This document shows positions 43,254 to 53,047 of a stretch of 64,000 nt of DNA, in pieces. The stretch spans positions 185,926 through 249,925 of the forward strand of contig NZ_QWGE01000006.1 in the NCBI RefSeq assembly GCF_003576375.1, given 5' to 3'. A program made the translations under genes and the position numbers. The stretch comes from Pontibacter oryzae (GTDB taxonomy: Bacteria; Bacteroidota; Bacteroidia; Cytophagales; Hymenobacteraceae). The notes beneath the pieces are model-generated. The model was given only the letters and a program-made list of their open reading frames with translations, did no database searches and was not told the origin of the DNA. The number at the start of each line of letters is the position of its first letter. Positions within the stretch are counted from its first letter, which is position 1.

Positions 43254-45245
43254 TTAGAAATCCAGCAGGTCTATGGTTTCCAGTTCAAACTGCGTGGTAT
43301 CTTCTTCAACCACCGAACTATCACGGGCCGTTACGATCAGGTCGCGGGCACGTCCGTAGAGGCGCACGTTCGGCGAAAGGGCTTCATACTCTTCCTGGCT
43401 GATCTTGCCACGGCGGCGCATAATGCCACCAATCAGACGGTAATACCCGGATTTGTAACTGCGCAGGTTTCCGTAACTGTCAAAGGACGAGCGGTAGCGT
43501 TTTGGGCTTGGGATAATACTGGTGAGGAAGATAGCCTCAGCCAGGTTAAGTTCCGAAGGCTGCTTTCCGAAGTAAAAGCGCGAGGCATCTTTGGCTCCAT
43601 ACACGTTTGGCCCCCACTCTATAATGTTGAGGTATACTTCGAACATGCGGTTTTTCGATACCAGGTCAAGGTTCTCAATCAGCCATACTATAATGGCTTC
43701 CTCTACTTTTCGAGCCACGGTTTTCTTACGGGTCAGGAACACGTTTTTAACCAACTGCATCGAGATGGTACTGCCGCCACGGGCGAACTCACCCTCTTTC
43801 AGGTTCTTGATGATAGCCTGCCTGAAAGCCTCCTCATGGAAACCATTGTGGCTGTAAAAACCAGCATCCTCGGCAGTAAGTATGGCATTGCGCAAGTATG
43901 GCGAAATCTCATGAATCGGGCTGTAGAACGCGTTGGATGGGCCTACCGTAAAAGTACGCACGGGCTTGCCATACTCATACACCGTGTGCGAGAACGACCC
44001 ATTTATCTTCTGCAGGTTGGTGTTGCCCCACTTCACGATCTTGAAATCATCGGAGGCATCCAGGTCAGAGTTAAACACCACCTGCTCCAGGCTATCCATA
44101 TCCACATGGAAGTTTAGGTTGTACTTTAGCCAACCCTGAGCCTGTATGCCTTCCAGGTTCTCGAACAAGCCAGCGGGCAAGGAGTTAAAGAAATCGTTGG
44201 CAGGCACCTCCTCAGTTTTAACCTTCAGGTCTATAATCTTCGAGGTTTTGTTTTGATAGGAGGCATATACATTGGCACGAGCGCTATTTACGCGCACTTC
44301 CGTCAGGCTATCAACTACGTAAAGGTTTGGACCCAGCGTGAGGACATAATCCACGGCGCTTTCATCTACATGTATGTCTTCATCAGCCAGTTTAGGATGG
44401 TTAAGCACCAGGTTATCTACCATGGCCCGGCCACTGATTGTCAGGTTCTCCTTACGGAAACGCTTACTATCTAAACTCAGGTGCAGGGTATCGAAAGCTA
44501 CTTGCGCATCTAGTTTCTGCTGCACGTACGGCAAACGGATGCCATTGGTATCGGCAGCGTAGAAGCTTGTGGAGATGCGATAATCGCCGGGGTCTATGGT
44601 GCCGCGCATGCGCAGGTTGTTCACTAAAGAATCGGTGCGTATGTATACGTCAGACTCCACATGGCCATCATCAATCACCAGGAACGGCATTTTCACATCA
44701 ATAGTGCGGCTCGTGGAAGCATAGGACGCGTTCAGGTTTTTGAAGTCCACCTGGTCGGGCACGTTATCGAATGCCGTCTCGATCAGCAGGTTTAGCAGGC
44801 GACCATAGTTGCGGCCGGCAGTGGTATCCACCGGCTCGTCGGGTGCCTCATCCTTCTTAAACAGGAAGTCGAAATTGGTTTGGTCGCCTTTTTTAACCGC
44901 AGTCAGGTAGCCATCGGTCACCACGAGGCGCTTAAACACGATGCGGCCCTTAAAAACGGAGCGGAAACTGACGGTGGCATATACGCTATCGGTGGTGAAG
45001 AGCGTATCCAGCTTATCGGGCACGAAGGAAATACCGGTAAGCACCACAGAGTTCCAGTCCACAAACTCAGCTGAACCGATGTTCATGTCGGCGGGGTATT
45101 TGTTTTCTACCTTAGTGATAATGCGATCAATGGTATAGCTCAAGACTTTGCTTCTGAAAGCGAACAGAAGTACGAAAGCTAGTACAAAGAAGGCCAGCAC
45201 ACCGCCAGCCCAAGCGAGAATTCTTCTTTTCAAACGATGGTCCAA
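43254..45245 (-). CDS. AsmA-like protein fused to a GT51 peptidoglycan transglycosylase domain
   Basis: Protein of 663 residues. An N-terminal membrane helix (about 10-30) is followed by a long strand-rich region (about 50-420) resembling AsmA/TamB-type lipid-transfer proteins in the periplasm. The C-terminal part (about 440-600) is a GT51 transglycosylase: the catalytic Glu lies in LTAEDAGFYSHNG, then ARGGSTISMQLVKNVFL and a second Glu in AEAIFLTS. There is no transpeptidase domain. It would polymerise lipid II or handle a related lipid-linked substrate. The fusion is atypical relative to monofunctional MtgA. Monocistronic with its own terminator. Confidence 0.87.
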   Translation of the reverse strand: MDHRLKRRILAWAGGVLAFFVLAFVLLFAFRSKVLSYTIDRIITKVENKYPADMNIGSAEFVDWNSVVLTGISFVPDKLDTLFTTDSVYATVSFRSVFKGRIVFKRLVVTDGYLTAVKKGDQTNFDFLFKKDEAPDEPVDTTAGRNYGRLLNLLIETAFDNVPDQVDFKNLNASYASTSRTIDVKMPFLVIDDGHVESDVYIRTDSLVNNLRMRGTIDPGDYRISTSFYAADTNGIRLPYVQQKLDAQVAFDTLHLSLDSKRFRKENLTISGRAMVDNLVLNHPKLADEDIHVDESAVDYVLTLGPNLYVVDSLTEVRVNSARANVYASYQNKTSKIIDLKVKTEEVPANDFFNSLPAGLFENLEGIQAQGWLKYNLNFHVDMDSLEQVVFNSDLDASDDFKIVKWGNTNLQKINGSFSHTVYEYGKPVRTFTVGPSNAFYSPIHEISPYLRNAILTAEDAGFYSHNGFHEEAFRQAIIKNLKEGEFARGGSTISMQLVKNVFLTRKKTVARKVEEAIIVWLIENLDLVSKNRMFEVYLNIIEWGPNVYGAKDASRFYFGKQPSELNLAEAIFLTSIIPSPKRYRSSFDSYGNLRSYKSGYYRLIGGIMRRRGKISQEEYEALSPNVRLYGRARDLIVTARDSSVVEEDTTQFELETIDLLDF

Positions 45246-45600
45246 AATATAATCCGGTGCGAATTAAGTAATAAGATTTGTATCTAAAAAAGCAGATCGC
45301 GTTTAAATAGCTATTCCGCTATATAATCATCTGCTATAGCATACCTTAGCCAGTATATATACCCCACCTAATACGGGTACAAGCTTGATAGGATATGCCT
45401 GCAAGGCCAAACTTAGCAACCTTAGTGCCAATTAGCCTTTGCACCTAAAACCTAAACAGCTAAAGGACAAAAACTTACACCACAAGTATTATGTACGTAT
45501 TGCCACGCCATTAAGTATAAAGTATAACTGTAGGGCTCCTTTTTTGGCTTCCTTTCGCAAACCTGTGTATCTTTGAACAGGAGAACCACACCCCCACACC
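45246..45600. other. Divergent intergenic region, transglycosylase fusion / purB
   Basis: 355 bp with no gene seen. It is moderately AT-rich and contains several AAGTAT words (for example near 45513-45525). Its right end holds the purB promoter. Confidence 0.55.
45543..45575 (+). promoter_or_regulatory. Promoter of purB
   Basis: TTTG (45543-45546), 21-base spacer, and TATCTTTG (45568-45575), an exact TAnnTTTG match. The predicted start of transcription is some 20 bases before the purB ATG. Confidence 0.65.
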
Positions 45601-46953
45601 ATGAACTTAACAACACTCACTGCTATTTCGCCGGTGGATGGCCGTTACCGCCGCCACACCAGCGACCTTGCCCCCTATTTTTCAGAGTTTGGCCTGATCC
45701 GCTACCGCGTGCTGGTAGAAGTGGAGTATTTTATTGCGCTTTGTGAGCTTCCGTTGCCACAGTTGCAGCAGGTAAACGCCAGTCAGTTTACGCAGCTGCG
45801 CGCCGTCTATGAAAACTTTACCGAGCAAGACGCCCTCACCATTAAGGAGACCGAGAAAACCACCAACCACGATGTGAAGGCTGTGGAGTATTTCCTAAAA
45901 GATAAGTTTGACGCTTTGGGGCTTGCCGCTTATAAGGAGTTTATACATTTTGGGCTTACCTCGCAGGATGTAAACAACACGGCTATACCGCTTTCGCTGC
46001 GCGAAGCCAATGAGCGCGTGCTGCAGCCTGCTTACCAAAATATACACCAAACCCTGGACGAGCTGGCAACGCAATGGAAAGACATCCCAATGCTGGCGCA
46101 CACACATGGGCAACCGGCCTCACCAACACGTTTGGGCAAGGAGATAAAAGTGTTTGCTGAGCGTTTGCAACAGCAGCTTTTCCTGCTGCAGCAGGTTCCG
46201 TTCTCGGCTAAGTTTGGGGGTGCAACCGGTAACTTTAACGCGCACCATGTAGCCTACCCAAGTATAGATTGGCCAGCCTTTGGTAACCGTTTTGTGCAGC
46301 AGGGCCTCGGCCTGCACCGTAGCCAGTATACCACTCAAATTGAGCCCTACGATAACCTGGCTGCATACTTCGATGGCCTGAAGCGCCTGAACACCATCCT
46401 GCTTGATTTCTCTAAGGATGTATGGCAGTACGTGTCTATGGGTTATTTTAAGCAGAAGATAAAGGCCGGTGAGGTAGGCTCTTCGGCGATGCCACACAAG
46501 GTAAACCCGATCGATTTTGAGAACGCCGAAGGAAACTTGGGTATTGCCAACGCCGTGCTGGAGCACTTGGCCGCTAAACTGCCAATCTCCCGCCTGCAAC
46601 GCGACCTAACCGACTCTACCGTGCTGCGCAATATTGGCGTGCCGCTAGCGCACATACTTATTGCCCTGAAGTCTCTGGAAAAAGGGATAGGCAAGCTGGA
46701 GCTGAACGAGGCTGCCTTGCACGCACATCTGGAAGACAACTGGGCTGTGGTAGCAGAAGGCATCCAAACCATACTTCGCCGCGAAGGTTATCCGCAACCC
46801 TATGAGGCCTTAAAGGAGCTGACGCGCAAGAACGAGAAGATGACAGAAACCCGCATCCACGATTTTATCGATACGCTTCAGGTGAATGACGCGATAAAGG
46901 CTGAGCTGAAAAAAATCTCGCCATTTAACTACACCGGAGTTGAACTGATATAA
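45601..46953 (+). CDS. purB: Adenylosuccinate lyase
   Basis: Acts twice in purine synthesis (SAICAR to AICAR, adenylosuccinate to AMP). Family hallmarks: ISPVDGRYRRHT at the start, THGQPASPTRLGKE, and the fumarase/aspartase signature GSSAMPHKVNPIDFE. Length 450 residues. It has its own promoter and terminator and is monocistronic. The gene carries several ATACTT words in different frames. Confidence 0.97.
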   Translation: MNLTTLTAISPVDGRYRRHTSDLAPYFSEFGLIRYRVLVEVEYFIALCELPLPQLQQVNASQFTQLRAVYENFTEQDALTIKETEKTTNHDVKAVEYFLKDKFDALGLAAYKEFIHFGLTSQDVNNTAIPLSLREANERVLQPAYQNIHQTLDELATQWKDIPMLAHTHGQPASPTRLGKEIKVFAERLQQQLFLLQQVPFSAKFGGATGNFNAHHVAYPSIDWPAFGNRFVQQGLGLHRSQYTTQIEPYDNLAAYFDGLKRLNTILLDFSKDVWQYVSMGYFKQKIKAGEVGSSAMPHKVNPIDFENAEGNLGIANAVLEHLAAKLPISRLQRDLTDSTVLRNIGVPLAHILIALKSLEKGIGKLELNEAALHAHLEDNWAVVAEGIQTILRREGYPQPYEALKELTRKNEKMTETRIHDFIDTLQVNDAIKAELKKISPFNYTGVELI

Positions 46954-46981
46954 GTATAAATACTCAGTAAGCCACTTAACT

Positions 46982-47012
46982 AAACCCCAGAATTTAAGTA
47001 TTCTGGGGTTTT
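46982..47012 (+). terminator. Terminator after purB
   Basis: Perfect 12-bp stem AAACCCCAGAAT / ATTCTGGGGTTT, loop TTAAGT, then TCTTTT. Confidence 0.85.
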
Positions 47013-47212
47013 CTTTTGGATTTTACATACGTATTTCCATCGATTTCGTAAATTAGTATTATAACAATTATAATTAGTCTTAAACCACTTAATTGCAATT
47101 CATTTGATTACACACCTACACAATCAATTTGATTAGCTAAAGATGAGCTCCTAACCCGCATCAGCTGGTCTTTCAAGCTATTTCATGCATACATGAAACC
47201 AGCAGGCATACT

Positions 47213-48409
47213 ATGGTGACCGAAGGAAAAGATACTCAAACAGAGCAAAAAAGGCTAGTAGCGTTGAAAGACTATAAAGTTTTAGATACGCCTGCAGAAC
47301 AGGAGTTTGACGAACTCACGCAGCTGGCCTCACAGATTTGTGGCACCCCCATCTCGCTGATTACGCTAATTGATGAACACAGGCAATGGTTTAAGTCAAA
47401 GCTTGGTATAAGCCTTCCTGAAACGCCGCGGTCTGTATCGTTTTGTGAGTATGCCATCAAAGAAAATGAGATATTTGAGATTACGGATGCCACCAAGGAT
47501 GAGCGCTTTAAGCATAACCCGCTTGTTACCAACTCCCCTAAGATAAGGTTTTACGCTGGCTCACAACTGGTTACGGCTAACGGCCACAACTTAGGCACCC
47601 TCTGCGTAATCGATACCATCCCGAGGCGGCTTACCATGGAGCAAAAGTATGCACTGAAGGTACTGGCGAAACAGGTTATTACAAACTTCGAGCTACGCCA
47701 AAAGCAGAAGCAGCTGGAGCTTGAGAAAAAGCAACTCCAAAAGGCAAACGAAAAGCTGGACCAGTTTGTACACATGGTATCCCATGACCTGAAGGAACCG
47801 ATTATGAACATGCAAGCTGTGTCGGAATGGATTCTAGAAGACCTGAACGAAAGGGACTACGCTAACCTGGGTAGCAACCTCAGCCTAATGCAAGAGCGCA
47901 TTTCGGCCATGGGGAAAATCGTGAACGGCCTGCTGGAGTACTCCATGACAAACGTGAAGGACTTGCCAAAACAAGAAACAGATATTGGCCAGCTTGTTCA
48001 GCAAATTCTGAAAGAACAGGAGAAGGCCAAAGACTTCACGGTATCGATAACAGATGCCATGCCTACTCTTTTCACCGAAAAGATTCTGATACAACAAGTA
48101 CTTACCAACCTCATATCCAACGCCATAAAATACCACGACACTGGCCACGGGAATTTAAGTATAGGCTTCGAGCAGGCCGATCACATGTATGCTTTTTATG
48201 TGCAGGATGATGGTCCGGGCATTGCACCGGAGCATCATCAGAGGATATTTGGCCTGTACGAGCGCCTGCTCCGCGACACAAGCCGCAGCAAAGGCACCGG
48301 CATTGGGCTGGCAACCGTAAAGAAAATTGTGGAAGAGAAAGGTGGCAAGGTATGGGTAAACTCTGAACTCGGCCAAGGTGCCCGCTTTTCTTTTACCTGG
48401 CCTAAGTAA
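47213..48409 (+). CDS. GAF-domain sensor histidine kinase, soluble
   Basis: Protein of 398 residues without membrane segments. GAF domain at about 20-165 (Cys residues in SFCEYAIKEN and GTLCVID), a coiled-coil linker, the H box FVHMVSHDLKEPI (phospho-accepting His), the N box NLISNAIKYHD, and the G boxes DDGPGI and GTGIGLATVKKIVE. This is an orphan kinase: no response regulator is nearby. It probably senses an internal signal through the GAF domain. Terminator and partner unknown. Confidence 0.9.
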   Translation: MVTEGKDTQTEQKRLVALKDYKVLDTPAEQEFDELTQLASQICGTPISLITLIDEHRQWFKSKLGISLPETPRSVSFCEYAIKENEIFEITDATKDERFKHNPLVTNSPKIRFYAGSQLVTANGHNLGTLCVIDTIPRRLTMEQKYALKVLAKQVITNFELRQKQKQLELEKKQLQKANEKLDQFVHMVSHDLKEPIMNMQAVSEWILEDLNERDYANLGSNLSLMQERISAMGKIVNGLLEYSMTNVKDLPKQETDIGQLVQQILKEQEKAKDFTVSITDAMPTLFTEKILIQQVLTNLISNAIKYHDTGHGNLSIGFEQADHMYAFYVQDDGPGIAPEHHQRIFGLYERLLRDTSRSKGTGIGLATVKKIVEEKGGKVWVNSELGQGARFSFTWPK

Positions 48410-48534
48410 AACAGTCATTTTGGAATAGTGCATTGCCCTAAAGGTGCGCTGCTGCCAACCATACATAATCGGTGCTTTTGGTAGCCAAATGAGCTCGTTC
48501 GCCATTCATAAAGTATAATAATCTCGCGCATGGC

Positions 48535-49068
48535 TTACTTCATGACATAGCACTTTATATATATTTTCACTTTTTCGCCTACAATCAGGCTGCTCATGCC
48601 TGTGCCAAGGTCAAAATCGCGCCGGTTCACTATCAGGTTTCCTTCAAGCAGCTGCTCTTCGCTATGGTTTAGTAAGGTAAAAGGGATCTGAACAGCCTGG
48701 CTCCTGCCTTTAATTTCTAATACTCCCATTGCCATGTACCCGATTTCATTTTGGGTGATATGTTCCGAGAAGAAAGTAGCCACCGGATGCATTTCGGTAT
48801 CAAAAAAGTCTTCCTGTTGCAAATGCCTGTCGCGCATATCAATACCTGTCACTAACGAAGAAATATCAATTACAGCCTCTATCTGCGCTTCCTGCAAGTG
48901 CCCGGGATCCAGAATAACACGACCATAGATGCTGTGAAATGTACCCTCAACCCTGTTAAGGCCCATGTTCTTGATGGAAAATGTTATTTCGGACCGGTTG
49001 CTATCAATATTTTGGGCACAAATAGTAAAGCAAGAGAGGAGTTGCAGGAGCAATAAAACAGTTTTCAT
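48535..49068 (-). CDS. YceI-like secreted protein
   Basis: Protein of about 177 residues with a signal peptide (MKTVLLLLQLLSCFTICAQ). It has the YceI beta-barrel lipocalin-like pattern (ITFSIKNMGLNRVEGTFHSIYGRV, MRDRHLQQEDFFDTEMHP). These proteins bind isoprenoid lipids in the periplasm. The start ATG 49068 puts the signal peptide at the N-terminus; five upstream codons also are open. Confidence 0.88.
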   Translation of the reverse strand: MKTVLLLLQLLSCFTICAQNIDSNRSEITFSIKNMGLNRVEGTFHSIYGRVILDPGHLQEAQIEAVIDISSLVTGIDMRDRHLQQEDFFDTEMHPVATFFSEHITQNEIGYMAMGVLEIKGRSQAVQIPFTLLNHSEEQLLEGNLIVNRRDFDLGTGMSSLIVGEKVKIYIKCYVMK

Positions 49069-49083
49069 GGTAATTGGGCGCAA

Positions 49084-49416
49084 TGGTACACAATAACCAC
49101 CTGTAGTATTACAACAAGGTCAAAGCAAAAAGGATTACGTTAAAGTATACTTTGCGGGTGAGCGGCCTTTATTTCTTAGCCTTTAGCTCATGTGCCAGCT
49201 CGCGCATCGCCTTCATAGAGCGGCTCCAGCCTAACTCACAAATTAGCGGCTACTAATTACTGTATTGATATGTTAACTAAGTAACTAAGTATTCAGTATT
49301 TTTGCCAAGTGTATTCAAGAGAAATAATGATACCTATTACCTGATTAGTAAGCGTGTGAATAATATCTCTGCTTTTAATGCAAACAGGCAATCGGCCAAT
49401 TAGAAAGAACAAATCA
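49084..49416. other. Intergenic region, possible gene remnant
   Basis: 333 bp without a complete gene. On the minus strand 49169-49249 encodes a short charged tail with a stop (WSRSMKAMRELAHELKAKK) whose upstream frame is closed by a stop; it resembles the C-terminus of a former gene. The rest is AT-rich with no recognisable feature. Confidence 0.3.
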
Positions 49417-51900
49417 TTACTGCCCTATATTTGCAGCTACTGGTGCCTCCACTTTAAATGTGGATACATTACTCCCGGCCAGACCAGTGCTTGTTATTCC
49501 CTGAACTACAGCAATGTAAGTTCCAACCTGGTCTGAAGTATAAAAGCTTAGATTGCCATCTTCGTTTACTTTTAACTTAGGCGCCCAGTACATCAAGTTC
49601 CTAAAATCTGCCAAGCGGCTCCGCTTCAGATCCTGAGTATCATAAGTTGGCGCGTAAAATTCTCTTTCAAGTTGTAAACCTTCGTACGCTTGCAGCAAAC
49701 TATGAGTGTCTAATTCTATGTTAGCCATATCACCGGTATATGAAGTGTAGCTTACTATACCCTCATACACTAAAGGCCCATGAAAGAAACTGTTGGTAAT
49801 AACCTCTAAATTTCTAATTTTTAGAGGATCCAAGGCCATTATTTTGTTCGTATCAAAAACAGGGACGCCATCTAGCAGCACCATGGGGCTTCCTTGAAAT
49901 ATTGTTCCGTAGGGCCTGTTAGTTAGTCTAAACCGGAAATCGTTTTTATGTTTACGCACGTGAACGCCTGCAACGTATTCACGCATTACCTCTTCCATCA
50001 CCTTAAAGCGCTTGTAGTCATAGAGCAGATATTGTTCGGCTGGCTTTCCAAAAAAGGCAATACTGTCTATTCCGGGTGTTTTAAGTCTGTTAAGATGCTG
50101 ATTAAAGTAGGCATATTGGGTTTGTGTTTGGATATGGCGGCGTGTAAGGTCTTCGGCTGCTTTCTCCGTCAGCCCAAAACTCAGCAGTCTCCTGGTCGAG
50201 TACTCATTGGCAAACGGACTATAAACCTCAAAGGCGTAAGTACTATCCTTTGTTACATCACTTTGCACCACAATATCTTTTTGCCCGAAGAAGTCTTTCA
50301 CCTCAAACCATATATTACCTTTTGCATCACTATTGGAATTATATAGCCGGATAAGTTTACCCGGTGAGCCTAGGTAAGCAGTAACTCCAGGAGCTGGTGC
50401 ACCCGAGGAGACCTGAGTAATCTTACCTCTTATAAAATGACCGTTATACTCAGGTGTATATTGGTAGGTAGCTACATCGTTCTCTAAGATATCCTTCCAT
50501 CGAAAACGGCTCCACCCATGCGTAAGCATCAAGTTATCAACAGCTATGGCATCATTTTTTCCTGCATCCGAAAAGTAGTATGCTGGGTTTTCGATATCTC
50601 CTTTCAAGTCGGACGATAGCCACAGATAATTCTCAATGGTTTGGTCTGGGAATTGTTGTAGAGAATCCAGACGGTACACGGCTAAGGATAAATCTGCAGG
50701 AACTCTCTCTCCGCTTGCTTCCCTGGCTTTTATATTCAGCGTAACTTTTGAACGCGTGCTATACTGAGCATTATCTGGCATAGTGCTGAGTTGCAATATC
50801 CCGGACGGCTGTTTGAAGTATAACCGCTCACATACAGGTTGCTTGTTGCCATTGAAAACCGTGAAATGAGAAATTCCATCAGGCAGTGATTCCTTGTCGA
50901 TTTGGAATGCGGCTTTACCGTTCTCAATTGTCGCCGCCTCGGCTACAGCTACTATTTGCCTGCTATGCGCAAGCAGGTAAACCTGCGATGCGTGCACCCC
51001 AATCTGGCTAACAGTTATCTTCAAACGATTATTATCTGCTTCTTCCAGCTGTAAGCTATATCCATGATTAAGCACAGAAGGCAACGTTTCGGTGGTGCTT
51101 TCTGCCTTGTATAGTTTAATCTTGGCTGTATACTTGTGCCCTTCCAAGGGGATAAACGTAAAGTGCCCTATGCCAAATTTATGTGGCGCAAACGCTGTTA
51201 TTTTGTCTCCGTTTTGGTTAAAAAGCTCCCCTGTAAAATCAACACCCTTTCCGGTGCTGTTTAACACCGCCTTAAATGCAACTTTGTTAGGCACACCTGC
51301 TAATAAATTGCCCCCTTCCGGAAAAAACTGGACAGTTATCACTTGTTCTTCAGCCGATTGTGCTACAGAAGGCTGCTGAAAAGTATTAACAATTGTTATG
51401 GGCTGCTCAAAAAAGAAATCCGGGCTAAAGTTTTTCATCCAGTTCGTATAGGCCCGCAGTCGGTAGCTCCCGGAAGATAATTCGGCTGGTAAAACGAAAG
51501 ATCCATTGCCTATGCCTTCCTTCATCGCGATTTTGCCTTGAAGTACTGGCTTTTGCTCAGTATCCAATATTTCAACGTAAGTAATTTTACTTATGCCCAA
51601 TGGCTTATGCAGCGTGCCATCCACAGCATAGACCTTAAACCACATAGTTTCGCCACTTACATACATTGGCCTATCAACGTGAAGGAAAAGCTTCTCCTGC
51701 AGCGAACTTCTCCGGTGTTGGTTAAATGCCTCTGGAATACTTTGGAAGGAGTTGCCTTGAGCCGCTACTTTAACGGTGCCAGTAATAAAAAGAATCCAGT
51801 AAAGAAACACTATTAGGCGCAGCTTTGGCGCGTTACCACCAGAAAGCTGGAGCATGTATTCGCTACCCAACACTTTTAACACTTGTTTGAGGTTTTGCAT
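49417..51900 (-). CDS. Large secreted protein with MG2-like and plug-like regions
   Basis: Protein of 827 residues, secreted (hydrophobic stretch about 28-47, ending AAQG). After it comes an MG2-like (macroglobulin) beta-sandwich: EKLFLHVDRPMYVSGETMWFKVYAVDG. The C-terminal part has a TonB-receptor plug-like segment (MVLLDGVPVFDTNKIMALDPLKIRNLEVITN) but no barrel follows. Such MG2/plug proteins are found beside Bacteroidota receptors and may be surface or periplasmic partners. It directly follows the DUF4249 gene (its ATG abuts the stop codon) and belongs to the four-gene cassette 49417-56633. Confidence 0.78.
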   Translation of the reverse strand: MQNLKQVLKVLGSEYMLQLSGGNAPKLRLIVFLYWILFITGTVKVAAQGNSFQSIPEAFNQHRRSSLQEKLFLHVDRPMYVSGETMWFKVYAVDGTLHKPLGISKITYVEILDTEQKPVLQGKIAMKEGIGNGSFVLPAELSSGSYRLRAYTNWMKNFSPDFFFEQPITIVNTFQQPSVAQSAEEQVITVQFFPEGGNLLAGVPNKVAFKAVLNSTGKGVDFTGELFNQNGDKITAFAPHKFGIGHFTFIPLEGHKYTAKIKLYKAESTTETLPSVLNHGYSLQLEEADNNRLKITVSQIGVHASQVYLLAHSRQIVAVAEAATIENGKAAFQIDKESLPDGISHFTVFNGNKQPVCERLYFKQPSGILQLSTMPDNAQYSTRSKVTLNIKAREASGERVPADLSLAVYRLDSLQQFPDQTIENYLWLSSDLKGDIENPAYYFSDAGKNDAIAVDNLMLTHGWSRFRWKDILENDVATYQYTPEYNGHFIRGKITQVSSGAPAPGVTAYLGSPGKLIRLYNSNSDAKGNIWFEVKDFFGQKDIVVQSDVTKDSTYAFEVYSPFANEYSTRRLLSFGLTEKAAEDLTRRHIQTQTQYAYFNQHLNRLKTPGIDSIAFFGKPAEQYLLYDYKRFKVMEEVMREYVAGVHVRKHKNDFRFRLTNRPYGTIFQGSPMVLLDGVPVFDTNKIMALDPLKIRNLEVITNSFFHGPLVYEGIVSYTSYTGDMANIELDTHSLLQAYEGLQLEREFYAPTYDTQDLKRSRLADFRNLMYWAPKLKVNEDGNLSFYTSDQVGTYIAVVQGITSTGLAGSNVSTFKVEAPVAANIGQ

Positions 51901-53043
51901 CTATTCCCAAAAATCCGGTTTAACATTTGTGCCCCTAACCCTACAATCCACACAGCTCTCGGATGCATAAAGATAGCCGATAGGGTCCGGTGAACTGTCA
52001 GTGTAAATACCATTAACAGGCATTATATAGCCGCCTTCAAAAATATCCACACTTTCATCCGCTAACAGCAAGGTGTCTGAGTAGCAGGTTGGGAAAAAGG
52101 TTTTCCACTCTTTTGGCAACTCATTGCTATCGATAAATAATCTTTTCTCCTGCATGGAGGTTGCTGTCATATACCCAATCACCAGTTCTTGAGGGTTAGT
52201 AATGCACCGTATGTTGCCTGCCAGTTGCGAAGGAAGCGGGTCGAACAGAGTGCCGATTCCCTCAGTGTTCTTCTTTAGCGTTTCCCAGTACTTGTAAGAC
52301 TCCGCAGTAAGAGCATACTGCTTCACCAGTATACTATACTTTACCCCTAGTTTCTCTGAATTATAAGGTATTGCTAGAAGCTTATGGTTACTGATAACGT
52401 CCTGGCTCAGCTTTAGAGAGTTGCCTATCTCTATGCTCGTCGAGTTTTCAGACCTCCAACAGTCATAAATATTTTCATCATTATTGTCTCGAAAGAGTAC
52501 TTCGCCGCTTTCATACTTTAAATCCGTGAAAAAAGCTGACCGGTAATGCCAAGTACTTATGTATTCCCATCGATAATATTTGGTGTTGTTATCAGGGTCA
52601 TGGGTGTTAACGTATATCTCCACGTTATCTTCCGTTGGCTTCCAGCTAACTTTATCGATAGCAGGAGAAATTTTAACTGCTACATAGTCTGAGATATACT
52701 CATTACCGTTGGTTGTTTTAATGTACAACCGATATTTACCAGCTGTGGCCAGGTTTAAGCTAGTGTTTGTGTACTTTCCCTCCTGGCCTTCGGTCAGTTT
52801 AAACTTCTCACCGCTCTCTGCCTCAATTAGAACTGTAGCCCCAGTTTCGACTGGAGAGGGTATCTCGGCCATTAAGTTTTGCGTTCGGAGTAACTGAATA
52901 GTTGTAGGCCCGTTGGCATTTATAAACCCATTAACAACTAGATAGCTGTTGGGCGCTTCCAAGACCTCAGGAGCATAAGGCTCAATACACCCCACCGTTA
53001 GCACTAGCAGCAAAAAGCCTAATGTTCTATTCCAGAATTTCAT
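51901..53043 (-). CDS. DUF4249 lipoprotein
   Basis: Protein of 380 residues from ATG 53043 (MKFWNRTLGFLLLVLTVGC: signal peptide with lipobox Cys). An immunoglobulin-like N-terminal part (YLVVNGFINANGPTTIQLLRTQ) is followed by strand-rich segments, typical of DUF4249 proteins encoded directly after TonB-dependent receptors in Bacteroidota. They are thought to be receptor-associated surface lipoproteins. Function unknown. It starts 4 bp after the receptor stop codon. Confidence 0.88.
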   Translation of the reverse strand: MKFWNRTLGFLLLVLTVGCIEPYAPEVLEAPNSYLVVNGFINANGPTTIQLLRTQNLMAEIPSPVETGATVLIEAESGEKFKLTEGQEGKYTNTSLNLATAGKYRLYIKTTNGNEYISDYVAVKISPAIDKVSWKPTEDNVEIYVNTHDPDNNTKYYRWEYISTWHYRSAFFTDLKYESGEVLFRDNNDENIYDCWRSENSTSIEIGNSLKLSQDVISNHKLLAIPYNSEKLGVKYSILVKQYALTAESYKYWETLKKNTEGIGTLFDPLPSQLAGNIRCITNPQELVIGYMTATSMQEKRLFIDSNELPKEWKTFFPTCYSDTLLLADESVDIFEGGYIMPVNGIYTDSSPDPIGYLYASESCVDCRVRGTNVKPDFWE

Positions 53044-53047
53044 GATC

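Noticed and set aside
43140..44117. Long plus-strand ORF of 325 codons
   Set aside because: It lies antisense to the transglycosylase fusion, whose motifs are clear; no recognisable domain or plausible start.
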